DNA of 64,000 bases from contig NC_010337.2 of assembly GCF_000019165.1 (NCBI RefSeq), forward strand, positions 909,501-973,500, written 5' to 3'. Under the pieces are notes generated by a model. The model was not told the DNA's origin, searched no databases, and saw nothing but the letters and a program-made list of their open reading frames with translations. Positions 27,712 to 37,727 of this stretch are shown here, one piece after another. The DNA comes from Heliomicrobium modesticaldum Ice1 (GTDB lineage: Bacteria; Bacillota; Desulfitobacteriia; Heliobacteriales; Heliobacteriaceae). A program made the position numbers and the translations under genes. The number at the start of each line of letters is the position of its first letter. Positions within the stretch are counted from its first letter, which is position 1.

Positions 27712-28728
27712 ATGACGAACGACAAGAGGCCCGATCGCCCCCACCTGTTGCTGTCCATGCGCTATCCCTCCCGCAAGGAAGCGAAAGACCTCTTCGACGC
27801 TTTCCAGACTGCTCAAGGCGCCTTTCCCCGAATCCCCTTTGGCATCGAAGTCAACATCAACTACAACCCGCTCTCCAATCTACCGGTTATCCTGGAGAAC
27901 GCCGATCGCCTGATCGCCATGACGACAGCGGCGGGCCTTCCCTATTCCCTGCACCTGCCCAGCCTGCACAACCTGGATGATGAACAGATCGCCCGGCTAA
28001 GCGCCTGGCTATCCGGAAAAGATCCGCTCTACTGTGTCATCCACGCCGGCGATTACGCCTTCGATGGTCAGCCGCCCCTATCGAGCGGCGACTACCTCCG
28101 CATCATCGATGATTGCCGGCGCAAGCTCGTGCGTCTTTCTCAGTCCAAAAACCTCTACGTGGAAACGCTCCCCTGGGTTCGCCTCGAAAAGAAAAAAGCC
28201 GTCCCCACAGGCCGCATCTTCCCGATCACCTGTGTGGGCGTCTTCCATCAGGATCTTTCGGCCTTGACACAGGACCTTGGATGCCCTGTGCTCATCGATG
28301 TGGAGCACCTCTATCAGTCTCTATGGGGGCTCAAGCAGTTTCCCGGTCAGACGACAGCCTGCCTGCACCCGGCCGATGATGTTGAACGAGCCTGTTTGGA
28401 ACGCTACGGCACCTTCGTCCGCGACGGCCGCATGATCCTTGCCGCCTCTGCAGATCACTGCTTTCGCAGGCAACTGGCCCTCATCGCGACAGACCGCTAC
28501 CACTTCACCGGCAGCTACCGCACCCTCGCCGGCGGGCGCAACGCCGCCCACCGGGAGATCACCGACAACCGCTACGCCCGGACGATTCTACGGCACATCC
28601 TGGCCCAGCGCCCTTCCTCAATCACAACGGAGGCCTGCATGGACGAACAGCCCCGGTACTCACCGGACGTGCAGATCCGGTCGCTGCGAAACCTGGCCGC
28701 CATCGTGGAGGAATACCTCTTTACCTAA
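27712..28728 (+). CDS. unrecognised protein, probably a xylose-isomerase-like TIM barrel
   Basis: 338 residues with no signal peptide or membrane segment. The spacing of GIEVNIN, LPYSLHLPS, YCVIHAGDYAF, LYVETLPWV and CPVLIDVEHLYQS (conserved His, Glu and Asp at strand ends) resembles the xylose isomerase-like/AP-endonuclease-2 superfamily, in which such residues bind metal. I cannot assign a substrate. ATG 27712 has AAAGGAA eight bases upstream; a TATAAT-like word at 27568-27573 may be its -10 box. It stands alone, with a strong terminator downstream. Confidence 0.65.
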   Translation: MTNDKRPDRPHLLLSMRYPSRKEAKDLFDAFQTAQGAFPRIPFGIEVNINYNPLSNLPVILENADRLIAMTTAAGLPYSLHLPSLHNLDDEQIARLSAWLSGKDPLYCVIHAGDYAFDGQPPLSSGDYLRIIDDCRRKLVRLSQSKNLYVETLPWVRLEKKKAVPTGRIFPITCVGVFHQDLSALTQDLGCPVLIDVEHLYQSLWGLKQFPGQTTACLHPADDVERACLERYGTFVRDGRMILAASADHCFRRQLALIATDRYHFTGSYRTLAGGRNAAHREITDNRYARTILRHILAQRPSSITTEACMDEQPRYSPDVQIRSLRNLAAIVEEYLFT

Positions 28729-28743
28729 CCGTCCACACCAAGC

Positions 28744-28824
28744 TTATAGCCACTCTCCCGCTCTTGTCCCCGTCGGCGTTTTGTCATCGACCGCCTTGAC
28801 GCCGTTGACAAAGACATCGCGCAT
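28744..28824 (-). pseudogene. possible remnant of an amidohydrolase (D-aminoacylase-like) C-terminus
   Basis: A 26-codon minus-strand frame reads MRDVFVNGVKAVDDKTPTG and ends TRAGEWL. The VFVNG, then TPTG.RAG wording is what N-acyl-D-amino-acid deacylases and related amidohydrolases show at their ends. Nothing upstream continues the frame. The match is short, so this is tentative. Confidence 0.35.
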
Positions 28825-28845
28825 TTTTAACATAACAAATCACGA

Positions 28846-28899
28846 CGCCCCTTCCCGGAACAAATCTTCAATTTGTTGGAAAGGGGCGGCTTTATTTTT
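28846..28899 (+). terminator. strong terminator after the TIM-barrel gene
   Basis: CGCCCCTTCC and GGAAAGGGGCG, with an inner AACAAAT/ATTTGTT pairing, form a long stem; CTTTATTTTT follows. It lies about 120 bases after the stop. Confidence 0.85.
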
Positions 28900-28962
28900 C
28901 TCTCGTTCTTCAAGTCTGTCAAGACAACAAATCGGCCTTTCTCTCTGCGCTGATGGGGATAT

Positions 28963-29667
28963 TTATACGGGTTTTCGAGAAAGTGTGCGGAGCTTTACTT
29001 CATGGTCGCCCAGGAGTTCTTTAATCGACCGCTGCTCCTCGTGGATCTCATTGAGTTTACCTGTGATCGTTTTCAGCATGCCGAGCACATCATATTCCTG
29101 GCTTTGCTCCAACCTGTCCAGTCGATGATTCAGGTTTGTTTCTAAGCGTTCAAAACGGAGGTTCATTTTTTCTTCCAGTTGCTGCTGGTTACTCTCTAAA
29201 TGCTTTTGATTTTCCTCTAATCGTTGTACTTGATTCTCCAGCCGCTGCAGCGTCGCTTCGAACCGCTGCTGTTGCTTCTCAAACTGTTCTTGTCTCGCTT
29301 CGAACCGCTGCTGTTGCTTCTCAAACTGTTCTTGCCTCGCTTCGAACCGCTGCTGTTGCTTCTCAAACTGTTCTTGCCTCGCTTCGAACCGCTGCTGTTG
29401 CTTCTCAAACTGTTCTTGTCTCGCTTCGAACCGCTGCTGTTGCTTCTCAAACTGCTCCTGTTTCGCTTCGAACCGCTGCTGTTGCTTCTCAAACTGTTCT
29501 TGTTTCGCTTCGAACCGCTGCTGTTGCTTCTCAAACTGTTCTTGTTTCGCTTCGAACCGCTGCTGTTGCTTCTCAAACTGATCCTGTTTCGCTTCGAATC
29601 GCTGCTGCCCTTCTTTTAGAGCCAGCAATTCCTGAAGCACCCGTTGTTGAAACTCCTGGTCTGTCAA
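28963..29667 (-). CDS. repetitive coiled-coil protein with a 14-residue repeat
   Basis: 234 residues. After a 20-residue start (TDQEFQQRVLQELLALKEG), residues 21-132 are eight copies of QQRFEAKQEQFEKQ (K or R at position 7), i.e. two heptads per repeat, followed by diverged coiled coil and a tail (YDVLGMLKTITGKLNEIHEEQRSIKELLG). The protein should be a long, very polar rod with no membrane anchor. Resemblance to bacterial proteins described only as coiled-coil or hypothetical is all I can state. A bidirectional-looking terminator lies upstream, so it is its own unit. Confidence 0.75.
   Translation of the reverse strand: MTDQEFQQRVLQELLALKEGQQRFEAKQDQFEKQQQRFEAKQEQFEKQQQRFEAKQEQFEKQQQRFEAKQEQFEKQQQRFEARQEQFEKQQQRFEARQEQFEKQQQRFEARQEQFEKQQQRFEARQEQFEKQQQRFEATLQRLENQVQRLEENQKHLESNQQQLEEKMNLRFERLETNLNHRLDRLEQSQEYDVLGMLKTITGKLNEIHEEQRSIKELLGDHEVKLRTLSRKPV
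29272..29607. repeat. 42-bp in-frame tandem repeat inside the coiled-coil gene, eight copies
   Basis: The unit is 42 bp, a multiple of three, and copies are nearly identical (mainly a G/A change that makes Lys or Arg). The low divergence points to recent expansion or gene conversion. Confidence 0.95.
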
Positions 29668-29764
29668 CTCGCTCCCCTCCTGTCCCTGTCCGGCAGTTCA
29701 ATTATATCATAAGAATAAAAGGAACAGCCGAAATCATGTTCTTCTATGGAAGGCTGGCGCACCT

Positions 29765-29804
29765 AAAAAAGCGAAGTCACGCTCGCAGCATGACTTCGCT
29801 TTTG
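29765..29804. terminator. bidirectional terminator between gltD and the coiled-coil gene
   Basis: AAAAGCGAAGTCA pairs perfectly with TGACTTCGCTTTT around an 11-base loop. On the minus strand it follows the gltD stop by 35 bases and ends the glutamate synthase operon. Confidence 0.88.
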
Positions 29805-29839
29805 CTTCGAAGGCTGAAGATCAGCATATAGATATACAG

Positions 29840-31324
29840 TTACGTCAGATTCGTCGTCCCCATCAGATACTTGTCCACTTCCCGCGCTGCCTGGCGGCCT
29901 TCGCTGATGGCCCAGACGACGAGGGACTGGCCGCGACGCATGTCGCCGGCGGCGAAGATGCCGGGGACGTTGGTGGCGAATTTGCCGAAGTCGGCTTTGA
30001 CATTGGAGCGGGGGTCGCGCTCGATGCCCAGTTGGGTGAGCAGTTGGTCTTCAGGGCCGAGGAAGCCCATGGCCAGCAAGACCAGTTGAGCCGGCCAGAC
30101 TTTCTCGGTGCCGGCGATCTCTTTCGGGGTCATGCGGCCCTGTTCATCCTTCACCCATTCGATCTGGACGGTGTGGACTTCTTTGACGTGGCCCTTCTCA
30201 TCGCCGACGAACTTCTTCGTCGAGATGAGGTAATGGCGGGGATCGGCGCCGGCGATGGCGGCGGCCTCTTCCTGGCCGTAGTCGATCTTCAGCACCCGGG
30301 GGAACTGGGGCCAGGGGTTGTCGGCAGCTCGTTCGACGGGTGGCTGGGGCATGATCTCTATCTGGTAGACGGAGTTGCACCTGTGGCGGAGGGCCGTTCC
30401 GACACAGTCGGTGCCCGTGTCGCCGCCGCCGATGACGATGACGTCCTTGCCTTCGGCGGAGATGAAATTGCCGTCGGTCAGGTTAGAATCGAGAAGGCTC
30501 TTCGTGTTGGCCGCCAAAAACTCCATAGCGAAGTGGACGCCCTTTAAGTTGCGGCCTTCCACGGGAAGGTCGCGCGGTTTCGTGGAACCGCCGCAGAGGA
30601 CGACGGCGTCAAACTCTTCTTTCAGCTTGTCGGCGGGGTAGTCTTTGCCGACTTCGCAGTTGGTGATAAAGGTGATGCCCGAGGCGGCCATCAGGTCGAC
30701 GCGGCGCTGGACGATAGACTTGTCGAGCTTCATGTTGGGGATGCCGTACATGAGCAGGCCGCCGATGCGATCCGCCCGTTCGAAGACAGTGACGCTGTGG
30801 CCGGCTTTGTTCAGTTGATCAGCCGCAGCAAGGCCTGAGGGGCCCGATCCGATGACAGCCACTTTTTTGCCGGTCCGCTTGGCCGGTTCCGTCGGAACTT
30901 CCCAGCCTTCTTCGAAAGCCTTGTCGATGATGTGGCACTCGATGTTTTTGATCGTCACCGGGGAGGTGGCGAGGCCGGCCGTGCAGGCGCCCTCGCAGGG
31001 GGAGGGGCAGACGCGGCCAGTGAACTCGGGGAAGTTGCTCGTCTTTTTCAAGCGCCGCCAGGCTTCCTTCCAGAGGCCCCTGTAGACGAGGTCATTCCAC
31101 TCGGGGGTCAGGTTGTGCAGGGGGCAGCCGGACACCATGCCGGCGATCATCATGCCGGTGTGGCAGAAGGGGACGCCGCAGTCCATGCAGCGGGCGGCCT
31201 GGGTGCGCAGGTCCTCCTCACTCATGTGGTAATGGAACTCGCCCCAGTCTTTGACGCGCTCGAGGGGTTCCCGGTCGGCGGGAAGCTGGCGCTGATATTC
31301 TAAAAAGCCTGTCGGTTTGCCCAT
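29840..31324 (-). CDS. gltD: glutamate synthase small (beta) subunit
   Basis: 494 residues. N-terminal iron-sulphur domain with [14 protein letters not shown] and [16 protein letters not shown]-binding [25 protein letters not shown]-binding [13 protein letters not shown], and the closing [23 protein letters not shown]. It moves electrons from NAD(P)H to the large subunit, which makes two glutamates from glutamine and 2-oxoglutarate. It lies 206 bases after gltB on the same strand and has a GGAGGAAAGG site. Confidence 0.95.
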   Translation of the reverse strand: MGKPTGFLEYQRQLPADREPLERVKDWGEFHYHMSEEDLRTQAARCMDCGVPFCHTGMMIAGMVSGCPLHNLTPEWNDLVYRGLWKEAWRRLKKTSNFPEFTGRVCPSPCEGACTAGLATSPVTIKNIECHIIDKAFEEGWEVPTEPAKRTGKKVAVIGSGPSGLAAADQLNKAGHSVTVFERADRIGGLLMYGIPNMKLDKSIVQRRVDLMAASGITFITNCEVGKDYPADKLKEEFDAVVLCGGSTKPRDLPVEGRNLKGVHFAMEFLAANTKSLLDSNLTDGNFISAEGKDVIVIGGGDTGTDCVGTALRHRCNSVYQIEIMPQPPVERAADNPWPQFPRVLKIDYGQEEAAAIAGADPRHYLISTKKFVGDEKGHVKEVHTVQIEWVKDEQGRMTPKEIAGTEKVWPAQLVLLAMGFLGPEDQLLTQLGIERDPRSNVKADFGKFATNVPGIFAAGDMRRGQSLVVWAISEGRQAAREVDKYLMGTTNLT

Positions 31325-31404
31325 GGCCTTTCCTCCTACTTCTCTTTCTTTGTCATGATCTCGTTGTCGGCGCCGGCGAAGCGCGGGGTCGGACTGGTTC
31401 GAGT

Positions 31405-31500
31405 GTTGTTCCGGATTGTTATTCCGATGCCGTTCCGGATATCGTCGCCGATGTCGCTTCGGATATTGCTACGGCGATGTCGTTCCAGATAGCGAACCAA
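31405..31500. repeat. degenerate ~30-bp repeats between gltB and gltD
   Basis: Words such as TTCCGGATATCGTCGCCGATGTCG, in shorter form CGATGYCGTTCCRGATA, recur three times between the gltB stop and gltD. It is another array just past a stop codon, but more diverged than the others. Confidence 0.6.
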
Positions 31501-31530
31501 GCCCTGCCCCGACGCTGCGCCGCGACTCCC

Positions 31531-34500
31531 TTAGTTCCCGCCGACGCGAGACTTGTCTTGCTTGTTCTCTTCAAAGGCGGCCATGATGGCTTCTTCCCCG
31601 CTGAGCCCAGCCTGGGTGGCCCGCTCGATGGCGGCCAGCATCCGCTTGTAGTCTTTCGGGATGACCCGGACGAACTTGGACAGGGCGGCTTCCCAGTTGG
31701 CGAGGACCTTTTGGCCGAGGGCGCTGTTGGTGTATTGGACGTGACGCTCAATCATGCCCTTGACCTCTTCGATCTCGGCGGGGTTCTCCAGTTTTTCCAG
31801 CAACACCATTTCCATGTTGCAGCGGCCCGAGAAGGTCCCCTCTTCGTCGAGGATGTAGGCGATGCCGCCTGACATGCCGGCGCCGAAGTTGCGGCCCGTC
31901 TTGCCGAGGACGACGACGCGGCCACCGGTCATGTATTCACAGCCGTGATCGCCCACGCCTTCGACGACGGCATAGGCGCCGGAGTTGCGGACACAGAAGC
32001 GTTCGCCGGCGACGCCGCAGATATAAGCCTCGCCGCCGGTGGCGCCGTAGAGGTTGACGTTGCCGGTGATGATGTTTTCTTCCGGGACGAAGGAAGAGCG
32101 GGCCGGCGGGAAGACGACGAGCTTGCCGCCCGAGAGGCCCTTGCCGAAGTAGTCGTTGGCGTCGCCTTCGAGGATCATCGTCATGCCCTTCGGCACGAAA
32201 GCGCCGAAGCTCTGACCGGCCGAGCCGTTGAAGCGGAGGGTGATCGTGTCTTCCGGCAGCCCCTCGGCGCCGTAGCGGCGGGTGATCTCGCTGCCGAGGA
32301 TGGTGCCGACGACACGGTCTGTGTTCTGGATCTTGAAGGAGGCTTCCACGGCTTCTGCCCGTTCAATGGCGCGGCGGCAGGTGGGGACGAGTTCGCGCAT
32401 GTCGAGGGAGCGGTCCAGGCCGTGATCCTGGGCCATGCGGCAGTAGCGGCCCACTTCTTCGGGCATGTCGGGCTGGTAGAGCAGGGCGGAAAGGTCGAGG
32501 CCGCTGGCTTTCCAGTGGTCGACAGCGTCGCTCGCTTCGAGGACATCGGTGCGGCCGATCATCTCGTCGATGGTGCGGAAGCCCAGTTCGGCCATGATCT
32601 CGCGCATCTCTTCAGCGATGAAGCGCATGAAGTTGACCAGGTGGGCCGGATCGCCGGTAAACTTTTTCCGCAGCTCGGGGTTTTGCGTGGCGACGCCGAC
32701 GGGGCAGGTGTCCAGGTTGCAGACGCGCATCATGACGCAGCCCAGGACGACGAGGGGGGCTGTGGCGAAGCCGTATTCTTCGGCGCCGAGCAATGCGGCC
32801 ATGACCACGTCACGGCCGGTCATCAGCTTGCCGTCCGTCTCGACGACGATGCGATCGCGCAGCTTGTTCAAGACCAGTGTCTGGTGGGTTTCGGCGAGGC
32901 CCAGCTCCCAGGGCAGGCCGGCGTGACGAATCGAGGTCCGAGGCGAAGCGCCGGTGCCGCCGTCGTAGCCGGAGATGAGCACCACGTCGGCACGGCCCTT
33001 GGCGACGCCGGCGGCGATGGTGCCGACGCCCACTTCGGAGACGAGTTTGACGTTGATGCGCGCCCGAGGGTTGGCGTTTTTCAGGTCATGGATCAATTCG
33101 GCCAGGTCTTCGATGGAGTAGATGTCATGGTGAGGCGGCGGCGAAATCAGGCCGACGCCGGCGGTAGTGCCGCGGCACTTGGCGACCCAGGGATAGACCT
33201 TGCCGCCGGGGAGCTGGCCGCCTTCGCCGGGCTTGGCGCCTTGGGCCATCTTGATCTGGATCTCGTCGGCGTTGACCAGGTAGTGACTGGAGACGCCGAA
33301 GCGGCCGGAAGCGACCTGCTTGATGGCGCTGCGCTTGGAATCGCCGTTAGGCATCTTGACGAAGCGGGCCGGGTCTTCCCCGCCTTCGCCGGTGTTGCTC
33401 TTGCCGCCGATGCGGTTCATGGCGATGGCTATCGCTTCGTGGGCCTCCTGGCTGATGGAGCCGAAGGACATGGCGCCCGTTTTGAAGCGGCGGCAGATAG
33501 ATTCGACCGATTCCACCTCATCGAGGGGAATGGGGTTTTTCTTCTTGAACTTGAGCAGGCCCCGCAGGGTGCGCGCCTTCTGGGTCTCCGCGTTCAGGGC
33601 GGCCGAGTAGCGCTTGAAGAGCTGGTAGTCGCCCTTGCGACAAGCTTCCTGGAGGGTGGTGATCGTCTCAGGGTTGAACATATGCTCTTCCCCGTCGGTG
33701 CGCCACTGATGAGCGGAGCCGGTGTCCAGGGTGGTGTCGCGGCCGGGCTGGTCGTTGAAAGCCCGCCAGTGGCGCATCTCGGCTTCTTTGGCGATCTCGG
33801 CGAGGCCGATGCCGCCGATGCGAGAGGGCGTTCCGGTGAAGTACTTCTCGATCACATCGGTGGCGATGCCGACGCACTCGAAGATCTGGGCGCCGCGGTA
33901 GCTCTGGATCGTCGAGATGCCCATCTTGGAGAGGACCTTGACGACGCCTTTCGTGGCGCTCTTGATGTAGTTCTTGACGGCTTCCTCGTGGGTCAGCCCG
34001 GGCAGCATACCTTGGCGGATCATGTCGTCAAGGCTTTCAAAGGCCATGTAAGGGTTGATGGCCCCGACGCCGTAGCCGAGGAGCAAGGCGAAGTGGTGCA
34101 CTTCCCGAGGCTCGCCCGATTCGAGGAGCATGCCGACTTTCAGGCGAGTGCCCTCGCGGATCAGGTGGTGGTGCAGGCAGGCGACAGCGAGCAGGGCCGG
34201 GATGGGGGCCTTCTCGGCGTCGACGCCGCGGTCGGAGAGGATGAGCAGCGTATAGCCGTCAGCGATGGCCTTGTCGGCGGCCCGGCAGAGTTCGACCAAG
34301 GCTTTTTCGAGGCCGGCGCCGTTTTCTTTGACGTTAAAGAGGATGGGCAGGGTGATCGTCTTGAACCCTTTCCGGTCGATGTAGCGCAGCTTGGCCAGTT
34401 CTTCGTTGCTGAGGATGGGCGCCTTCAGGCGGATCTGGCGGCAGGAATCGGGCTCGGGCTGCAAGAGGTTCTTCTCAGGCCCCAAGGTGGTGCCTGTGCC

Positions 34501-36150
34501 GGTGATCAGCTCTTCCCGAATGGCGTCGATGGGCGGGTTGGTGACCTGGGCGAAGAGTTGCTTAAAGTAGTTATACAACAGTTGGGGCTTCTCCGAGAGG
34601 ACGGCCAGGGGCACGTCATGGCCCATGGCGCCGACGGGCTCAACGCCGTTCTTGCCCATCGGTTCGAGGGTTTTGGTGAGGTCTTCATAGGTGTAGCCGA
34701 AGGCCTGCTGGCGCTGAACGATCGTCTCATGGTCGGCTTCCGGCGTCTCGGGGGCTTCAGGGAGATCGTCCAGGCTGATCAGGTGCTCGTCAAGCCACTG
34801 GCGGTAGGGCTGGGCAGCGGCCATGCCTTCTTTGAGTTCTTCGTCGGTGACGATGCGGCCCTGCTCCGTGTCGACGAGGAGCATGCGGCCCGGGTGCAGA
34901 CGCTCCTTGACGAGGACCTTTTCCGGGTCCACTTCCAGGACGCCCACTTCGGAGGCCATGATGATCATGTCGTCCTTGGTGACGTAGTAGCGGGCGGGGC
35001 GCAGGCCATTGCGGTCAAGGACGGCGCCGATCATGCGGCCGTCAGAGAAGACGATAGCGGCGGGGCCGTCCCAGGGCTCCATCATGCAGCTGTGGTACTC
35101 GTAGAAGGCCTTTTTGGCGTCGCTCATGGATTCATGGTTGGCCCAAGGTTCGGGAATCATCATCATGGCGGCGTGGGGCAGGGAGCGACCGCTCATGTGC
35201 AGGAATTCGAGGCAGTTGTCAAACATGGCCGAGTCGCTGCCGTTGGTGTCGATGACGGGCATCACCTTGGCGAGATCGTCGCCGAAGAGGTCGGACTGGC
35301 ACATGGCCTGGCGGGCGTGCATCCAGTTGACGTTGCCGCGGACCGTGTTGATCTCGCCGTTATGGATCAGATAGCGGTTCGGATGGGCGCGCTCCCAGCT
35401 CGGGAAGGTGTTCGTGCTGAAGCGGGAGTGGACCAGCGCCAGGGCGGTGTCCATGGCGGGGTCTTTCAGTTCGACGTAGTATTTGTCGACCTGCTCAGGC
35501 GTCAGCATGCCTTTATAGACGATGGTGCGCGACGACAGGCTGGCGAAGTAAAAGTACTGACAGCCCGGTTTGCCGCCGTGACGGATCTCTTTTTCCGCCC
35601 GCTTGCGGATGATATAGAGCTTGCGCTCAAAGGCCTGGGGATCGGTGGCCAGTTGGGCCTTGACGGCGTCAGAGGCGCCGATGAAGACCTGCCGCACGAA
35701 AGGTTCTGCGGACTTGGCTTCGTCACCTAGGCTGCTGTTGTCGGTGGGAACGGTGCGCCAGCCAAGGAGGGTCTGGCCTTCTTCCTTGACGATGCGCGCA
35801 AAGTCGGCCTCGCAGGCGGTGCGCTCCGCCTCGTCGGGGCAGAGGAACAGCATGCCTACGCCATACTCGCCGGCCGGCGGCAGGTCGATGTTGAGGGCGG
35901 CGCATTCTTTGGTCATGAAGGTGTGTGGGATCTGCATGAGGATGCCGGCGCCGTCGCCGCTGTTCACTTCCGCGCCCTTGGCGCCCCGATGGTCGAGGTT
36001 GATCAGGATGGACAGGGCTTGGCGGACCATCGCATTGGATTTCTTCCCTTTGATGTTGGCGATGAATCCGATGCCACAGGCATCATGCTCAAACTGCGGG
36101 TCATAGAGACCTTGCTTGGGAGGCAAGCCGATCCATTTCTTTTCTTGCAA
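31531..36150 (-). CDS. gltB: glutamate synthase large (alpha) subunit
   Basis: About 1539 residues, full length. The glutaminase domain begins after a short pro-segment, with the nucleophile Cys in [10 protein letters not shown]; the FMN-binding synthase domain follows ([26 protein letters not shown]) with 3Fe-4S cysteines in [13 protein letters not shown], and the C-terminal GXGXG beta-helix ([11 protein letters not shown]) closes it. TTG 36150 is chosen as start: AAAGGAG lies nine bases upstream, while the GTG at 36171 has none. It forms an operon with gltD. Confidence 0.95.
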   Translation of the reverse strand: MQEKKWIGLPPKQGLYDPQFEHDACGIGFIANIKGKKSNAMVRQALSILINLDHRGAKGAEVNSGDGAGILMQIPHTFMTKECAALNIDLPPAGEYGVGMLFLCPDEAERTACEADFARIVKEEGQTLLGWRTVPTDNSSLGDEAKSAEPFVRQVFIGASDAVKAQLATDPQAFERKLYIIRKRAEKEIRHGGKPGCQYFYFASLSSRTIVYKGMLTPEQVDKYYVELKDPAMDTALALVHSRFSTNTFPSWERAHPNRYLIHNGEINTVRGNVNWMHARQAMCQSDLFGDDLAKVMPVIDTNGSDSAMFDNCLEFLHMSGRSLPHAAMMMIPEPWANHESMSDAKKAFYEYHSCMMEPWDGPAAIVFSDGRMIGAVLDRNGLRPARYYVTKDDMIIMASEVGVLEVDPEKVLVKERLHPGRMLLVDTEQGRIVTDEELKEGMAAAQPYRQWLDEHLISLDDLPEAPETPEADHETIVQRQQAFGYTYEDLTKTLEPMGKNGVEPVGAMGHDVPLAVLSEKPQLLYNYFKQLFAQVTNPPIDAIREELITGTGTTLGPEKNLLQPEPDSCRQIRLKAPILSNEELAKLRYIDRKGFKTITLPILFNVKENGAGLEKALVELCRAADKAIADGYTLLILSDRGVDAEKAPIPALLAVACLHHHLIREGTRLKVGMLLESGEPREVHHFALLLGYGVGAINPYMAFESLDDMIRQGMLPGLTHEEAVKNYIKSATKGVVKVLSKMGISTIQSYRGAQIFECVGIATDVIEKYFTGTPSRIGGIGLAEIAKEAEMRHWRAFNDQPGRDTTLDTGSAHQWRTDGEEHMFNPETITTLQEACRKGDYQLFKRYSAALNAETQKARTLRGLLKFKKKNPIPLDEVESVESICRRFKTGAMSFGSISQEAHEAIAIAMNRIGGKSNTGEGGEDPARFVKMPNGDSKRSAIKQVASGRFGVSSHYLVNADEIQIKMAQGAKPGEGGQLPGGKVYPWVAKCRGTTAGVGLISPPPHHDIYSIEDLAELIHDLKNANPRARINVKLVSEVGVGTIAAGVAKGRADVVLISGYDGGTGASPRTSIRHAGLPWELGLAETHQTLVLNKLRDRIVVETDGKLMTGRDVVMAALLGAEEYGFATAPLVVLGCVMMRVCNLDTCPVGVATQNPELRKKFTGDPAHLVNFMRFIAEEMREIMAELGFRTIDEMIGRTDVLEASDAVDHWKASGLDLSALLYQPDMPEEVGRYCRMAQDHGLDRSLDMRELVPTCRRAIERAEAVEASFKIQNTDRVVGTILGSEITRRYGAEGLPEDTITLRFNGSAGQSFGAFVPKGMTMILEGDANDYFGKGLSGGKLVVFPPARSSFVPEENIITGNVNLYGATGGEAYICGVAGERFCVRNSGAYAVVEGVGDHGCEYMTGGRVVVLGKTGRNFGAGMSGGIAYILDEEGTFSGRCNMEMVLLEKLENPAEIEEVKGMIERHVQYTNSALGQKVLANWEAALSKFVRVIPKDYKRMLAAIERATQAGLSGEEAIMAAFEENKQDKSRVGGN

Positions 36151-36198
36151 TCTCTTTCTCTCCTTTTGCACTCACTCGATTGCTGACAACAAATTCAA

Positions 36199-36236
36199 CC
36201 CGGCAGAGGGGCATAAAAAGCCCCTCTGAAACCGGG
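36199..36236 (-). promoter_or_regulatory. long hairpin in the gltB leader
   Basis: On the minus strand CCCGG, TTT, CAGAGGGGC pairs with GCCCCTCTG, CCGGG around a 7-base loop. A preceding CCGGGAGTCCCGG could pair with the left arm as an alternative. No U run follows, so it is not a plain terminator. It lies about 50 bases before the gltB ribosome site. Confidence 0.5.
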
Positions 36237-36323
36237 ACTCCCGGCAGGACACGCTTCACGATACCGGAAAGGCTTGCCTACTGCCTGTTTGCCCGCCAGA
36301 GGGCGGTATTTTTCTGTCATAAT

Positions 36324-36329
36324 ATTATA
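36324..36329 (-). promoter_or_regulatory. possible -10 box of the gltB operon
   Basis: TATAAT on the minus strand with a poor -35 region, about 90 bases before the leader hairpin. The rest of the 36,237-36,652 interval shows no gene that I can support. Confidence 0.35.
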
Positions 36330-36652
36330 GCAACAAATGTCGCCTTTTTGGAGATCCGATGCTGTAAACCAGCCCCATATTCGACGAAAACCCTGAAAGA
36401 ATATTGTATACTTTTCGGTAATAACCGAGCCTTTCCTCGTTTTTGATGCAGCATCAGGAAAGCGGACAGTCCTTTGGATTTATTTTAAAAATATGTCTTT
36501 CTTTTTTCGGCCTTCCGTCACTAGGGAGCGCCGCTGCTTTCACCGATTCACTGTCGTTTTTTACTGTTGGTTTCCATTAGATAGAGGCCTTTGCCTAAGG
36601 GCCTTTGCCGCTGTCGCTTCTGCAGGCACGATGGAAAAGGGAGGAGGATTTC

Positions 36653-37093
36653 ATGAAACTGCTCATCGACGCTGACGCCTGTCCCCGCGAGGTCCTCCGG
36701 ACCAGCCTCGAACTAGGGCGCCGCTTCCAGGTTCCCGTCTGGACGGTGGCCAGCTTCAACCATGTGATTGCGTCGGATCGCCATGTCGTCGTCGGCGGCG
36801 CCGCTCAGGAGACGGACATCAAGGTGATGAACCTCGCCGAGCCGGGCGATGTGGCCGTCACCCAGGACTTCGGGCTGGCAGCCATGCTGATCGGCAAGGG
36901 CGTCCGCTGTCTCGGCCCCTCGGGCCGCCTCTACGACGCGGAACGGATCGACCTGCTGCTGGAGGAGCGGGAGTTGAAGGCCCGCTTCCGCCGCGGCGGC
37001 GGCCGCACAAAGGGGCCGAAAAAAAGGACCGCCGAAGAGGATCGGCGGTTCGCAGGGGCGCTGGAAACATTGCTGCGGGAATGGAATGGGTGA
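36653..37093 (+). CDS. YaiI/YqxD (UPF0178) family protein
   Basis: 146 residues with the family start [13 protein letters not shown] and later [32 protein letters not shown]. The fold is PIN-like, with Asp residues that could bind metal; a nuclease role is suspected for the family but not shown. GGGAGGAGG lies seven bases before the ATG. It is transcribed away from gltB. Confidence 0.88.
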   Translation: MKLLIDADACPREVLRTSLELGRRFQVPVWTVASFNHVIASDRHVVVGGAAQETDIKVMNLAEPGDVAVTQDFGLAAMLIGKGVRCLGPSGRLYDAERIDLLLEERELKARFRRGGGRTKGPKKRTAEEDRRFAGALETLLREWNG

Positions 37094-37203
37094 CAAAGCC
37101 GTCAACTGGAGGCTAAGTGGCGAGACGTCAGCCGTCAAGGGGCGGGACTCCGCCTTACCCATCGAATCACTCGGGACCTCGCGCCGGGAGTTCCTTACGC
37201 TGT

Positions 37204-37707
37204 TTATGGCATCAGCAATGCTTCTTTGTCCAACCTCTTCTCGTGGTTGAGCAGCCACTCTTTTCGCCACAGCCCTCCAGCGTAGCCGGTCAGGCTGCCG
37301 TCGCTGCCGATGACGCGGTGGCAGGGGATGACAATGCTGATGGGGTTGTTGTGGTTGGCGCCGCCGACAGCGCGGACCGCCTTCGGGTTGCCGACAGCTT
37401 CGGCGATCTGGCGGTAAGAGCGACTCTCCCCAAAAGGGATAGCGGCCAGGGCGTCCCAGACGCGCCGCTGGAAGGCCGTTCCCCGGGGCGCCAGCGCAAG
37501 GGAGAAGGTTTGGCGGGCGCCTTGAAAATACTCGTCCAACTGCCGGGCGCAGGCTTGCAGGCATGGGGGCAATCTGCCCGTTCCTTGACGCTGGCCATGG
37601 CCGTCCGCTTCCTCCGCAAAGGAGATGGTCCAAATCCCCTGCTCGCTCCCCCGAATCTCGATCAAGCCGATGGGCGACGCGTAATAGGTGCAGTGCTCCT
37701 CGGCCAC
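37204..37707 (-). CDS. ogt: methylated-DNA-protein-cysteine S-methyltransferase
   Basis: 167 residues with the active-site motif IPCHRVIG (Cys accepts the methyl group from O6-methylguanine), preceded by FQRRVWDALAAIPFGESRSYRQIAEAVGNPKAVRAVGGANHNNPI-type wording split over the helix-turn-helix. It repairs alkylated DNA in a single-use reaction. I chose GTG 37707 because AGGGGAG lies seven bases upstream; the longer frame has no support. It lies 20 bases after the PHP phosphatase gene. Confidence 0.92.
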   Translation of the reverse strand: MAEEHCTYYASPIGLIEIRGSEQGIWTISFAEEADGHGQRQGTGRLPPCLQACARQLDEYFQGARQTFSLALAPRGTAFQRRVWDALAAIPFGESRSYRQIAEAVGNPKAVRAVGGANHNNPISIVIPCHRVIGSDGSLTGYAGGLWRKEWLLNHEKRLDKEALLMP

Positions 37708-37727
37708 CCCGGTTCTCCCCTTTTCTT

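Noticed and set aside
29136-29831. Plus-strand Leu/Phe or Ala/Ser/Val repeat proteins opposite the coiled-coil gene
   Set aside because: The 42-bp repeat keeps all frames open; only the minus frame gives a sensible heptad pattern with a start.
31945-35730. A 1261-codon plus-strand open frame antisense to gltB
   Set aside because: It is the mirror of a GC-rich, fully conserved gltB; its translation is a low-complexity Ala/Gly/Asp/Val/His mix without family wording.
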